From positions 1-20,379 of the forward strand of contig DASSTJ010000192.1 of the NCBI GenBank assembly GCA_035707965.1: 20,379 bases of DNA, read 5' to 3'. This DNA is from DASSTJ01 sp035707965 (lineage in GTDB: Bacteria > Actinomycetota > Actinomycetes > Actinomycetales > Angustibacteraceae). The notes under the pieces were generated by a model. That model searched no databases, was not told the origin of the DNA, and saw only the letters and a list, made by a program, of their open reading frames with translations. Made by a program: the position numbers and the translations under genes. Positions 7,523 to 14,034 of this stretch are shown piece after piece. Every line of letters begins with the position of its first letter. The first letter of the stretch is position 1.

Positions 7523-7643
7523 CGACGCGGCCGATCTGCGCTGTGGTGCGCTCCCGGCTGCGACGGACGACCCGGGTCGGCGCGACCGCGGCCCAGCGGA
7601 CGCCGCCTCCTCGACGGTCGACCAGGAAGACAGGTGGCACGCG

Positions 7644-8933
7644 ATGCCAGCGATCGTGCTCGTCGGAGCCCAGTGGGGCGACGAGGGCAAGGGCAAGGCG
7701 ACCGACCTGCTCGGCAGCCGCGTCGACGTCGTCGTCAAGTTCAACGGGGGCAACAACGCGGGCCACACCGTCGTCGTCGGCGACCAGACCTACGCCCTCC
7801 ACCTGCTGCCGTCCGGCATCCTCACCCCGGGCTGCACGCCGGTCATCGGCAACGGCGTCGTGGTCGACATCGGGGTGCTGTTCTCCGAGCTCGACGACCT
7901 GCAGGCACGGGACGTCGACACGAGCCGGCTGGTCGTGAGCGCCGACGCGCACGTGATCGCGTCCTACAACCGCACGCTCGACAAGGTGACCGAGCGCTTC
8001 CTCGGCAAGCGCCGCATCGGCACCACCGGCCGCGGCATCGGGCCGACGTACGCCGACAAGATGAACCGGATCGGCATCCGCGTGCAGGACATCTTCGACG
8101 AGGGCATCTTGCGGCAGAAGGTCGAGGGCGCCCTGGAGCAGAAGAACCAGCTGCTGACGAAGGTCTACAACCGCCGGGCGGTCACCGTCGACGAGGTCGC
8201 CGACGAGCTGCTGGGCTACCGCGACCGACTTCGCCCCATGGTGGCCGACACCGGGCTGCTGCTGAACGAGCGGTTGGACGCCGGGCAGACCGTGCTGCTC
8301 GAGGCGGGGCAGGCCACCCTGCTGGACGTCGACCACGGCACCTACCCGTTCGTCACGTCGTCCAGTGCCACGGCAGGCGGTGCGTGCACAGGCTCCGGCA
8401 TCCCGCCGACCCGCATCGACCGCGTGGTCGCGATCCTCAAGGCCTACACGACGCGCGTGGGTGAGGGACCGTTCCCGACCGAGCTGCACGACGACATGGG
8501 CGAGTTCCTGCGCAAGACGGGCGGGGAGTACGGCGTGACGACCGGGCGCCCGCGGCGGTGCGGCTGGTTCGACGCCGTCATCGGCCGGTACGCGCGGCGC
8601 GTCAACGGCGTCACCGACTTCGTGATCACCAAGCTCGACGTCCTCTCCGGCCTGGAGACGGTGCCCGTCTGCGTGGCCTACGACGTCGACGGCGTGCGGC
8701 ACGACGAGATGCCGATGACGCAGTCCGACTTCCACCACGCGAGGCCGATCTACGAGCAGCTGCCCGGCTGGTGGGAGGACATCTCGCAGGCCCGCGAGTT
8801 CTCCGACCTGCCCGTCAACGCCCAGCGCTACGTCCTCGCACTCGAGGAGATGGTGGGCCAGCGGGTCTCGGCCATCGGCGTCGGGCCCGGCCGCGACGCG
8901 ATCATCGCGCGTCACGACCTGCTGGGCGCGTAG
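7644..8933 (+). CDS. purA: Adenylosuccinate synthetase
   Basis: This 429-aa enzyme joins IMP and aspartate using GTP to form adenylosuccinate, the first committed step to AMP. The N-terminal GAQWGDEGKGK motif has catalytic D13, NNAGHTVV has H41, and RIGTTGRGIGPTYADK is the IMP-binding block. GVTTGRPRRCGWFD and the C-terminal VGPGRDAII are also intact, and the length is normal. ATG 7644 gives the canonical MPAIVLVGAQWGDEGKGK start and is preceded by AGGTGG (7632-7637) with a 6-nt spacer; upstream open frame is non-coding. The acetyltransferase gene begins 4 nt after the stop, so the two are very likely one transcript. Confidence 0.98.
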   Translation: MPAIVLVGAQWGDEGKGKATDLLGSRVDVVVKFNGGNNAGHTVVVGDQTYALHLLPSGILTPGCTPVIGNGVVVDIGVLFSELDDLQARDVDTSRLVVSADAHVIASYNRTLDKVTERFLGKRRIGTTGRGIGPTYADKMNRIGIRVQDIFDEGILRQKVEGALEQKNQLLTKVYNRRAVTVDEVADELLGYRDRLRPMVADTGLLLNERLDAGQTVLLEAGQATLLDVDHGTYPFVTSSSATAGGACTGSGIPPTRIDRVVAILKAYTTRVGEGPFPTELHDDMGEFLRKTGGEYGVTTGRPRRCGWFDAVIGRYARRVNGVTDFVITKLDVLSGLETVPVCVAYDVDGVRHDEMPMTQSDFHHARPIYEQLPGWWEDISQAREFSDLPVNAQRYVLALEEMVGQRVSAIGVGPGRDAIIARHDLLGA

Positions 8934-8937
8934 CGCG

Positions 8938-9585
8938 GTGGCGGTCACCGAACCCGACGGACGGGCTCTGGTCGGGTCCGTCGTCCGGCTCGACCCGCTG
9001 ACGCCGGACGACGCCGCTGGGCTGTTCGCGGCTCTCGACGACGAGCGCGTCTGGGCGGCCAACTACGGGGGAGGCCCTGCGGGTCGTCCCCGGTCGCTCG
9101 ACGCGATGCGCGCCTGGCTGGCGCCCTCCGTCGCGGCACGCGCGGGCGGGGTGGCGGCGCGGGGCACGTCCTACCGGGTCGCCTACACGGTGCGGCTGGT
9201 GGCTGACAGCGAGCTGGGCGCGGTGGGCACGGTCGTCGGCACGACCAGCCTGGGCGACGTCGACCTCGTCAACGAGCGCGCCCACCTCGGCTGGACCGCC
9301 TACGGGCCTGGCTGGTGGGGTACCCGCGTCAACCCTGAGTGCAAGCTGCTGCTGCTCGGCCACGCCTTCGACGACTGCGCGCTCGGCCGGGTGAAGATCC
9401 AGACCGACCTCGTCAACGAGCGCTCGCAGGCGGCCATCGCGAGGCTCGGCGCGACGCGGGAAGGTGTGCTGCGGCGGCACCTGAGGCGCGCCGACGGCAC
9501 CTTCCGCGACACCGTCGTGTTCAGCGTGCTGCGCGACGAGTGGCCCTCGGTGCGCCACGGTCTGCTGAGTCGGCTCGGCCGCTGA
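8938..9585 (+). CDS. GNAT family N-acetyltransferase (RimJ/RimL-like)
   Basis: This 215-aa protein is of the Acetyltransf_3/RimJ-RimL type, predicted to transfer acetyl from acetyl-CoA to an amine. Diagnostic segments are the N-terminal VRLDPLTPDDAAGLFAAL, the central AHLGWTAYGPGWWGTRVNPECKLLLLGHAFD and the C-terminal VKIQTDLVNERSQAAIARLGATREGVLRRHLR. All are characteristic of this subgroup, whose members acetylate ribosomal-protein N-termini or small molecules. The substrate is unknown. GTG 8938 lies 4 nt after the purA stop, implying translational coupling; no better start exists nearby. It is probably a passenger of the purA transcript rather than a purine enzyme. Confidence 0.9.
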   Translation: MAVTEPDGRALVGSVVRLDPLTPDDAAGLFAALDDERVWAANYGGGPAGRPRSLDAMRAWLAPSVAARAGGVAARGTSYRVAYTVRLVADSELGAVGTVVGTTSLGDVDLVNERAHLGWTAYGPGWWGTRVNPECKLLLLGHAFDDCALGRVKIQTDLVNERSQAAIARLGATREGVLRRHLRRADGTFRDTVVFSVLRDEWPSVRHGLLSRLGR

Positions 9586-9721
9586 GCGCCTCGTCCAGCA
9601 TCGGCGTGGCGAGCCCCCGGGGAGGCGCCCGTGCTGGTGCCCCGGCATGGTGTCGGGCGCGGCTGTTCGCTGCGCCACAGCGACGGGCCACGGCAGCGCG
9701 GGGCGTGACAGCATGCTGAGC

Positions 9722-10897
9722 ATGAGCCGCCAGCCCGTCGCCCCGTTGGACCTCCTGCGTCTGGAAGACCTGCTCACCGAGGACGAGCGCGACATCCAGC
9801 GGGCTGTACGCGCGATGCTGGACGAGCACGTCACACCGCACGTCGCCGAGTGGTTCGAGCAGGGCACGTTGCCCGCGCGCGAGCTCGCGCGGGAGTTCGG
9901 CAAGCTCGGCGTGCTCGGCATGCACCTCGAGGGGTACGGCTGCGCCGGCATGAACGCGACGTCGTACGGCGTCGCGTGCCTCGAGATCGAAGCGGCCGAC
10001 TCCGGCGTCCGCTCGATGGTGTCGGTGCAGGGCAGCCTCGCGATGTTCGCGATCTGGAAGTTCGGCAGCGAGGAGCAGAAGTCGGAGTGGCTGCCGCGCA
10101 TGGCGGCGGGCGAGGCCATCGGGTGCTTCGGCCTCACCGAGCCCGACCACGGCTCCGACCCCGGCAACATGCGCACCCGCGCCCGCCGCGACGGTGACGA
10201 CTGGGTCCTGAACGGCTCGAAGATGTGGATCACCAACGGGTCCATCGCCGACGTGGCCGTCGTGTGGGCGCAGACGGACGACGGGGTGCGCGGTTTCGTC
10301 GTCCCCACCGACACGGCGGGGTTCAGTGCGCCCCTGATCAAGCACAAGCTGTCCATGCGGGCGTCCGTCACCAGCGAGCTGGTCCTCGAGGACGTGCGCC
10401 TGCCGGCGTCCGCGGTGCTGCCCGAGGTCACCGGCCTGCGCGGGCCGCTCTCCTGCCTCACCGAGGCGCGGTTCGGCATCGTCTGGGGCGTCCTCGGCTC
10501 CGCGCGCGACTGCCTCGAGACCGCGATCAGCTACACGCTCGACCGGGTGCAGTTCGACCGGCCCATCGCCGGCTTCCAGCTGACGCAGGCCAAGCTCGCC
10601 ACCATGGCCCTCGAGCTCGACAAGGGCTTCCTGCTCGCCCTGCACCTCGGCCGCGCCAAGGAGAACGGCACCGCGACCCCGACCATGGTGAGCATGGCCA
10701 AGCTCAACAACGTGCGCGAGGCGCTGAAGATCGCCCGGGAGTGCCGCACCCTGCTGGGCGCCAACGGCATCTCGCTGGAGTACCCGGTGCTGCGGCACGC
10801 CAACAACCTCGAGTCCGTCCTGACGTACGAGGGCACCTCCGAGGTGCACACGCTCGTCGTGGGCCAGGCGCTGACCGGCCTCGACGCCTTCAGATGA
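9722..10897 (+). CDS. gcdH: Acyl-CoA dehydrogenase, glutaryl-CoA dehydrogenase type
   Basis: This 391-aa FAD enzyme aligns along its length with human GCDH as I recall that sequence. Matching segments include GYGCAGMNATSYG, the FAD-binding GCFGLTEPDHGSDPGNM, KMWITNGSIADVAVVWA, KLSMRAS, ARFGIVWGVLGSA and the catalytic-base block TYEGT (E370). Glutaryl-CoA-specific positions are kept: E90 and R97 in EAADSGVRS correspond to human Glu87 and Arg94 at the gamma-carboxylate. The expected reaction is oxidative decarboxylation of glutaryl-CoA to crotonyl-CoA, in lysine/tryptophan or glutarate catabolism. Start choice is uncertain: ATG 9722 and ATG 9713 are in frame, neither has a good ribosome binding site, and a weak CAGCAT box 7 nt before 9722 would suit a leaderless start. 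A 31-bp inverted repeat begins immediately after the stop. Confidence 0.93.
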   Translation: MSRQPVAPLDLLRLEDLLTEDERDIQRAVRAMLDEHVTPHVAEWFEQGTLPARELAREFGKLGVLGMHLEGYGCAGMNATSYGVACLEIEAADSGVRSMVSVQGSLAMFAIWKFGSEEQKSEWLPRMAAGEAIGCFGLTEPDHGSDPGNMRTRARRDGDDWVLNGSKMWITNGSIADVAVVWAQTDDGVRGFVVPTDTAGFSAPLIKHKLSMRASVTSELVLEDVRLPASAVLPEVTGLRGPLSCLTEARFGIVWGVLGSARDCLETAISYTLDRVQFDRPIAGFQLTQAKLATMALELDKGFLLALHLGRAKENGTATPTMVSMAKLNNVREALKIARECRTLLGANGISLEYPVLRHANNLESVLTYEGTSEVHTLVVGQALTGLDAFR

Positions 10898-10965
10898 GCG
10901 GAACTTGGTCAACCTTGTGTACGCGAAAGCCCGGTTTCGCGTACACAAGGTTGACTAAGTTCCGC
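10898..10965. repeat. 31-bp inverted repeat (long hairpin) after gcdH
   Basis: Arms 10898-10928 and 10935-10965 are complementary over 31 bp apart from one position that would be G-U in plus-strand RNA. The loop is GCCCGG. The element starts at the base after the gcdH TGA and is less GC-rich than its surroundings (for example AACCTTGTGTAC). It may act as a terminator or mRNA-stabilising structure, or be a dispersed palindromic element. There is no T-tract. Confidence 0.9.
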
Positions 10966-11046
10966 CTGCGCACGGGGCTGACGGTGTGACAGGTTGCGCG
11001 GCCGGGAGCCGACAGGGTGAAGCCGGGCATCGGCGGTCGACGGTCC

Positions 11047-11052
11047 TATGGT
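11047..11052 (+). promoter_or_regulatory. -10 box for a leaderless aminotransferase mRNA
   Basis: TATGGT lies 6 nt before the ATG at 11059, the spacing at which transcription would begin at or next to the start codon. No ribosome binding site precedes the ATG, which supports a leaderless transcript. The -35 region is not recognisable. Confidence 0.5.
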
Positions 11053-11058
11053 GGCCGC

Positions 11059-12465
11059 ATGAGCACCGTGAGCCTGCAGTCGCTGGTCCCGCCGACGCCC
11101 GCCATCGACACCGCTGCGATGCAGCGCGCGTACGACGACGACCGGGCGCACGTCTTCCACTCGTGGTCGGCGCAGGGGGCGCTGAAGCCGATGGTCGTGG
11201 CCGCCGCCCAGGGCAGCTGGCTCTGGGACGGCGAGGGCAACCCGTTCCTCGACCTCAGCAGCCAGCTGGTCAACACGAACATCGGCCACCAGCACCCGCG
11301 GGTCGTCGCGGCGATCCGCGAGCAGGCCGAGCGGCTCTGCACGATCGCGCCGCAGCACGTCAACGACGCCCGCAGCGAGGCAGCGCGCCTCATCGTCGAG
11401 CACGCACCGGGCGACCACCTGAACCACGTGTTCTTCACCAACGGCGGCACGGACGCGATCGAGAACGCCGTGCGCATGGCGCGGCTGCACACCGGACGCC
11501 ACAAGGTGCTGGCCCGGTACCGCAGCTACCACGGCCACACGCAGGTCTCGATCAACCTCACCGGTGACCCCCGGCGTTGGGCGAACGACAGCGGCGAGGG
11601 CGTCGTCCACTTCTTCGGCCCGTTCCTCTACCGGTCGCACTTCCACGCGACGACCGAGGAGGAGGAGTGCGACCGCGCGCTGCAGCACCTCCAGGAGACC
11701 ATCGAGCTCGAGGGCCCGCAGACGATCGCCGCCATCGTGCTCGAGACCATCCCCGGGACGGCCGGGATCATGGTGCCGCCAGCCCGGTACCTGGCCGGCG
11801 TCCGCGACCTGTGCGACCGCTACGGGATCATGTGGATCGCCGACGAGGTCATGGCGGGCTTCGGCCGCTCGGGCGCCTGGTTCAGCGTCGACCACTTCAA
11901 CGGTTCCGACGGCGCGCCCGTGCGTCCCGACCTCGTGACCTTCGCGAAGGGCGTGAACTCCGGCTACGTGCCGCTCGGTGGCGTGATCATCAGCGACGCC
12001 GTCTACGAGACCTTCCGCGACCGCGTCTACCCCGGCGGCCTCACCTACTCCGGTCACCCGCTCGCGTGCGCGTCGGCCGTCGCGACGATCCGCGCGATGG
12101 AGGAGGAGGGCATCATCGAGAACGCTGCCCGCCTGGGTCGCGACGTGATCGGTCCTCGCCTGGCCGAGCTCCAGGCGGCGCACCCGGTCATCGGCGAGGT
12201 CCGCGGACTCGGCGTGTTCTGGGCACTCGAGCTGGTACGCGACCGGGAGACGCGCGAGTCCCTGGTGCCGTACAACGCCAGCGGCGCGGACGCGAAGCCG
12301 ACGGCCGACCTCATGGCTGCGTGCAAGCGCCGCGGGCTGCTGCCGTTCATCAACATGAGCCGGCTCCACGTCGTCCCGGCGTGCACGATCGGCGACGACG
12401 AGGTCCGCCTCGGCCTCGACCTGCTCGACGAGGCCCTCGCCGAGGTCGAGGCCGCTCACCTCTGA
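11059..12465 (+). CDS. Class III (omega-type) PLP-dependent aminotransferase
   Basis: This 468-aa protein is a fold-type I, class III aminotransferase. FFTNGGTDAIENAVRMAR is the PLP phosphate-binding region, RYRSYHGHT the cofactor-stacking segment, WIADEVMAGFGR holds the PLP-nitrogen Asp (D262), and TFAKGVNSGYVPLGG holds the Schiff-base lysine (K297). LTYSGHPLACASAVA completes the pattern. The family moves terminal amino groups of taurine, GABA, beta-alanine, 5-aminovalerate or similar to 2-oxo acids. The overall look is closest to taurine:2-oxoglutarate or taurine:pyruvate enzymes, but specificity is not readable by eye. ATG 11059 follows a TATGGT -10 box, suggesting leaderless expression. 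Its neighbour, a glutaryl-CoA dehydrogenase, makes a C5 omega-amino acid substrate worth considering. An imperfect stem-loop lies downstream. Confidence 0.9.
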   Translation: MSTVSLQSLVPPTPAIDTAAMQRAYDDDRAHVFHSWSAQGALKPMVVAAAQGSWLWDGEGNPFLDLSSQLVNTNIGHQHPRVVAAIREQAERLCTIAPQHVNDARSEAARLIVEHAPGDHLNHVFFTNGGTDAIENAVRMARLHTGRHKVLARYRSYHGHTQVSINLTGDPRRWANDSGEGVVHFFGPFLYRSHFHATTEEEECDRALQHLQETIELEGPQTIAAIVLETIPGTAGIMVPPARYLAGVRDLCDRYGIMWIADEVMAGFGRSGAWFSVDHFNGSDGAPVRPDLVTFAKGVNSGYVPLGGVIISDAVYETFRDRVYPGGLTYSGHPLACASAVATIRAMEEEGIIENAARLGRDVIGPRLAELQAAHPVIGEVRGLGVFWALELVRDRETRESLVPYNASGADAKPTADLMAACKRRGLLPFINMSRLHVVPACTIGDDEVRLGLDLLDEALAEVEAAHL

Positions 12466-12488
12466 GCGGCTCGGCGGCCAGGCGTCGG

Positions 12489-12532
12489 ACGTCGGCAACG
12501 TCCTTCGCTCTGGCGAAGGCCGTGGCCAACGT
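12489..12532. terminator. Imperfect stem-loop downstream of the aminotransferase
   Basis: CCTTCGC (12502-12508) and GCGAAGG (12513-12519) form a perfect stem around TCTG. Pairing extends outward to 12489/12532, giving 17 of 20 matched positions. It starts 23 nt after the stop codon and precedes the purD promoter, so a terminator is the simplest reading. There is no T-tract. Confidence 0.5.
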
Positions 12533-12580
12533 GAGCCGGTCGACTAGCGGGCGCACGAGTGGACTGGGCTGACGCACCGA

Positions 12581-12586
12581 TAGCCT
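12581..12586 (+). promoter_or_regulatory. -10 box for purD, near-leaderless
   Basis: TAGCCT lies 8 nt before the GTG at 12595, with no ribosome binding site between. Transcription would start within about 2 nt of the start codon. Confidence 0.45.
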
Positions 12587-12594
12587 CGTCGTCC

Positions 12595-13875
12595 GTGAGG
12601 GTTCTCGTCGTCGGGTCGGGCGCGCGCGAGCACGCCCTCGTCATGGCGCTGGACGCCGATGCCGCAGTGACCGCGATCGCGGCCGCGCCCGGCAACCCTG
12701 GCATGGCCGGTCGCGCCGAGCTGCTGGCCGTCGACCCCCTGGACGGACCCGCGGTGGCCGAGCTGGCCGCCGCCTGGGGCGCCGACCTGGTCGTGATCGG
12801 CCCGGAGGCGCCGCTGGTGGCGGGCGTCGCGGACGACGTGCGGGCGCGTGGGATCACCTGCTTCGGACCCTCGCGCGAGGCGGCGGCCCTCGAGGGCAGC
12901 AAGGCCTTCGCCAAGACGGTCATGGCGGAGGCCGGCGTACCGACCGCGCGAGCGCGGCTGTGCTGCACGGACTCCGAGGTCGGCGCAGCGCTCGCCGAGT
13001 TCGGCACCCCGCACGTCGTCAAGGACGACGGCCTGGCGGCGGGCAAGGGTGTCGTCGTCTGCGACGACGACCCCACGGCGCTCGCCCACGCGCACGCGTG
13101 CCTCGACAAGCCGGACGGCCGCGTCGTCGTCGAGGAGTTCCTCGACGGTCCTGAGGTCTCGTTGTTCTGCATCACGGACGGCACCACGGTCGTGCCCTTG
13201 CAGCCGGCGCAGGACTTCAAGCGGCTGGCCGACGGCGACGAAGGCCCCAACACCGGTGGCATGGGGGCGTACTCGCCGCTGCCGTGGGCGCCGTCCGACC
13301 TCACCGACCAGGTCGTCGAGCAGGTGGCCCAACCTACCGTCGACGCCATGCGTCGCCGGGGCACCCCCTTCGCCGGCGTCCTCTACGTGGGTCTGGCTCT
13401 CACCTCGCGGGGCCCACGGGTCGTCGAGTTCAACGCGCGCTTCGGCGACCCCGAGACGCAGGTCGTGCTGGCGCGGCTGCGCACGCCGCTCTCCGGCGTC
13501 CTGCACGCTGCCGCAACCGGCACGCTGGCGAGCCTGCCCCCGCTGGTGTGGAGCGACGACGCCGCCGTGACCGTGGTGCTGGCGTCGCCCGGCTACCCGG
13601 CGTCCCCGGTGACCGGAGGCGTGATCGCGGGGCTGGACGACGAGCGCGGCGCGCTGGTGCTGCACGCCGGCACGGCCGTCGACGCCGACGGTCACGTGGT
13701 CAGCGCCGGCGGACGCGTGCTGTCCGTCGTCGGCACCGGCCGTGACCTGGCCGCCGCGCGTGACGCGGCCTACCGTCGCCTGCGCACGATCGAGCTGGAC
13801 GGCGGCCAGTACCGCACGGACATCGCGCGGCTGGCCGCTGAGCAGCAGGCCGGGCGCACGGCGGCCCCGGCGTGA
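12595..13875 (+). CDS. purD: Phosphoribosylamine-glycine ligase (GAR synthetase)
   Basis: This 426-aa ATP-grasp ligase condenses phosphoribosylamine with glycine, the second step of IMP synthesis. VRVLVVGSGAREHAL is the conserved N-terminus and APGNPGMA follows. KDDGLAAGKGVVVC is the ATP-grasp glycine-rich loop, VVEEFLDGPEVSLF the adenine-binding strand, and VEFNARFGDPETQ carries the Mg ligands (E278, N280). The C-terminal domain (VTVVLASPGYP, LHAGTAVDADGHVVSAGGRVLSVVGTG) is complete. GTG 12595 is the only start giving the family N-terminus, and a TAGCCT box is just 8 nt upstream, suggesting a leaderless or near-leaderless mRNA. purC follows on the same strand after 159 bp that carry a repeated palindrome pair. 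Confidence 0.97.
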   Translation: MRVLVVGSGAREHALVMALDADAAVTAIAAAPGNPGMAGRAELLAVDPLDGPAVAELAAAWGADLVVIGPEAPLVAGVADDVRARGITCFGPSREAAALEGSKAFAKTVMAEAGVPTARARLCCTDSEVGAALAEFGTPHVVKDDGLAAGKGVVVCDDDPTALAHAHACLDKPDGRVVVEEFLDGPEVSLFCITDGTTVVPLQPAQDFKRLADGDEGPNTGGMGAYSPLPWAPSDLTDQVVEQVAQPTVDAMRRRGTPFAGVLYVGLALTSRGPRVVEFNARFGDPETQVVLARLRTPLSGVLHAAATGTLASLPPLVWSDDAAVTVVLASPGYPASPVTGGVIAGLDDERGALVLHAGTAVDADGHVVSAGGRVLSVVGTGRDLAAARDAAYRRLRTIELDGGQYRTDIARLAAEQQAGRTAAPA

Positions 13876-13900
13876 GACCGGAGCGCGCCCCGGCCGGTCG

Positions 13901-13963
13901 CGTTTCGCGCGAATCGGGGCAGCAGTGATGGGATCGGTGGCTCGTTTCGCGCGAATCGGGGCA
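13901..13963 (+). repeat. Paired 21-bp direct repeats with TTCGCGCGAA palindrome, purD-purC gap
   Basis: Positions 13901-13921 and 13943-13963 are identical over 21 bp and begin CGTTTCGCGCGAATCGGG. Each holds the 10-bp palindrome TTCGCGCGAA (13904-13913 and 13946-13955). The period is 42 bp, the same as at 2118-2201. The 20-bp element differs from the minus-strand reading of the better-matching copy there at only three positions. The spacer sequence is unrelated between loci. Confidence 0.9.
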
Positions 13964-14034
13964 CAGGCCGTGAGCGCGGGCGGGGTCGCGGGGCCTCGTC
14001 GCCAGGCCGCCGTCGCGTGCGAGAGGCTGCTCCC

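Noticed and set aside
7316..7643. A purine riboswitch or tRNA in the purA leader
   Set aside because: No conserved purine-aptamer core or tRNA cloverleaf could be made out; only short palindromes and -10-like boxes are present.
7356..9062. 568-codon minus-strand frame antisense to purA
   Set aside because: purA is unmistakable on the plus strand; the antisense product has no motifs and a composition typical of shadow frames.
10898..10965. Terminal inverted repeats of an insertion sequence
   Set aside because: The arms are separated by only 6 bp and enclose no transposase; no target-site duplication was seen.
10909..12498. 529-codon minus-strand frame antisense to the aminotransferase
   Set aside because: It is a shadow of a clearly coding plus-strand gene and has no domain of its own.
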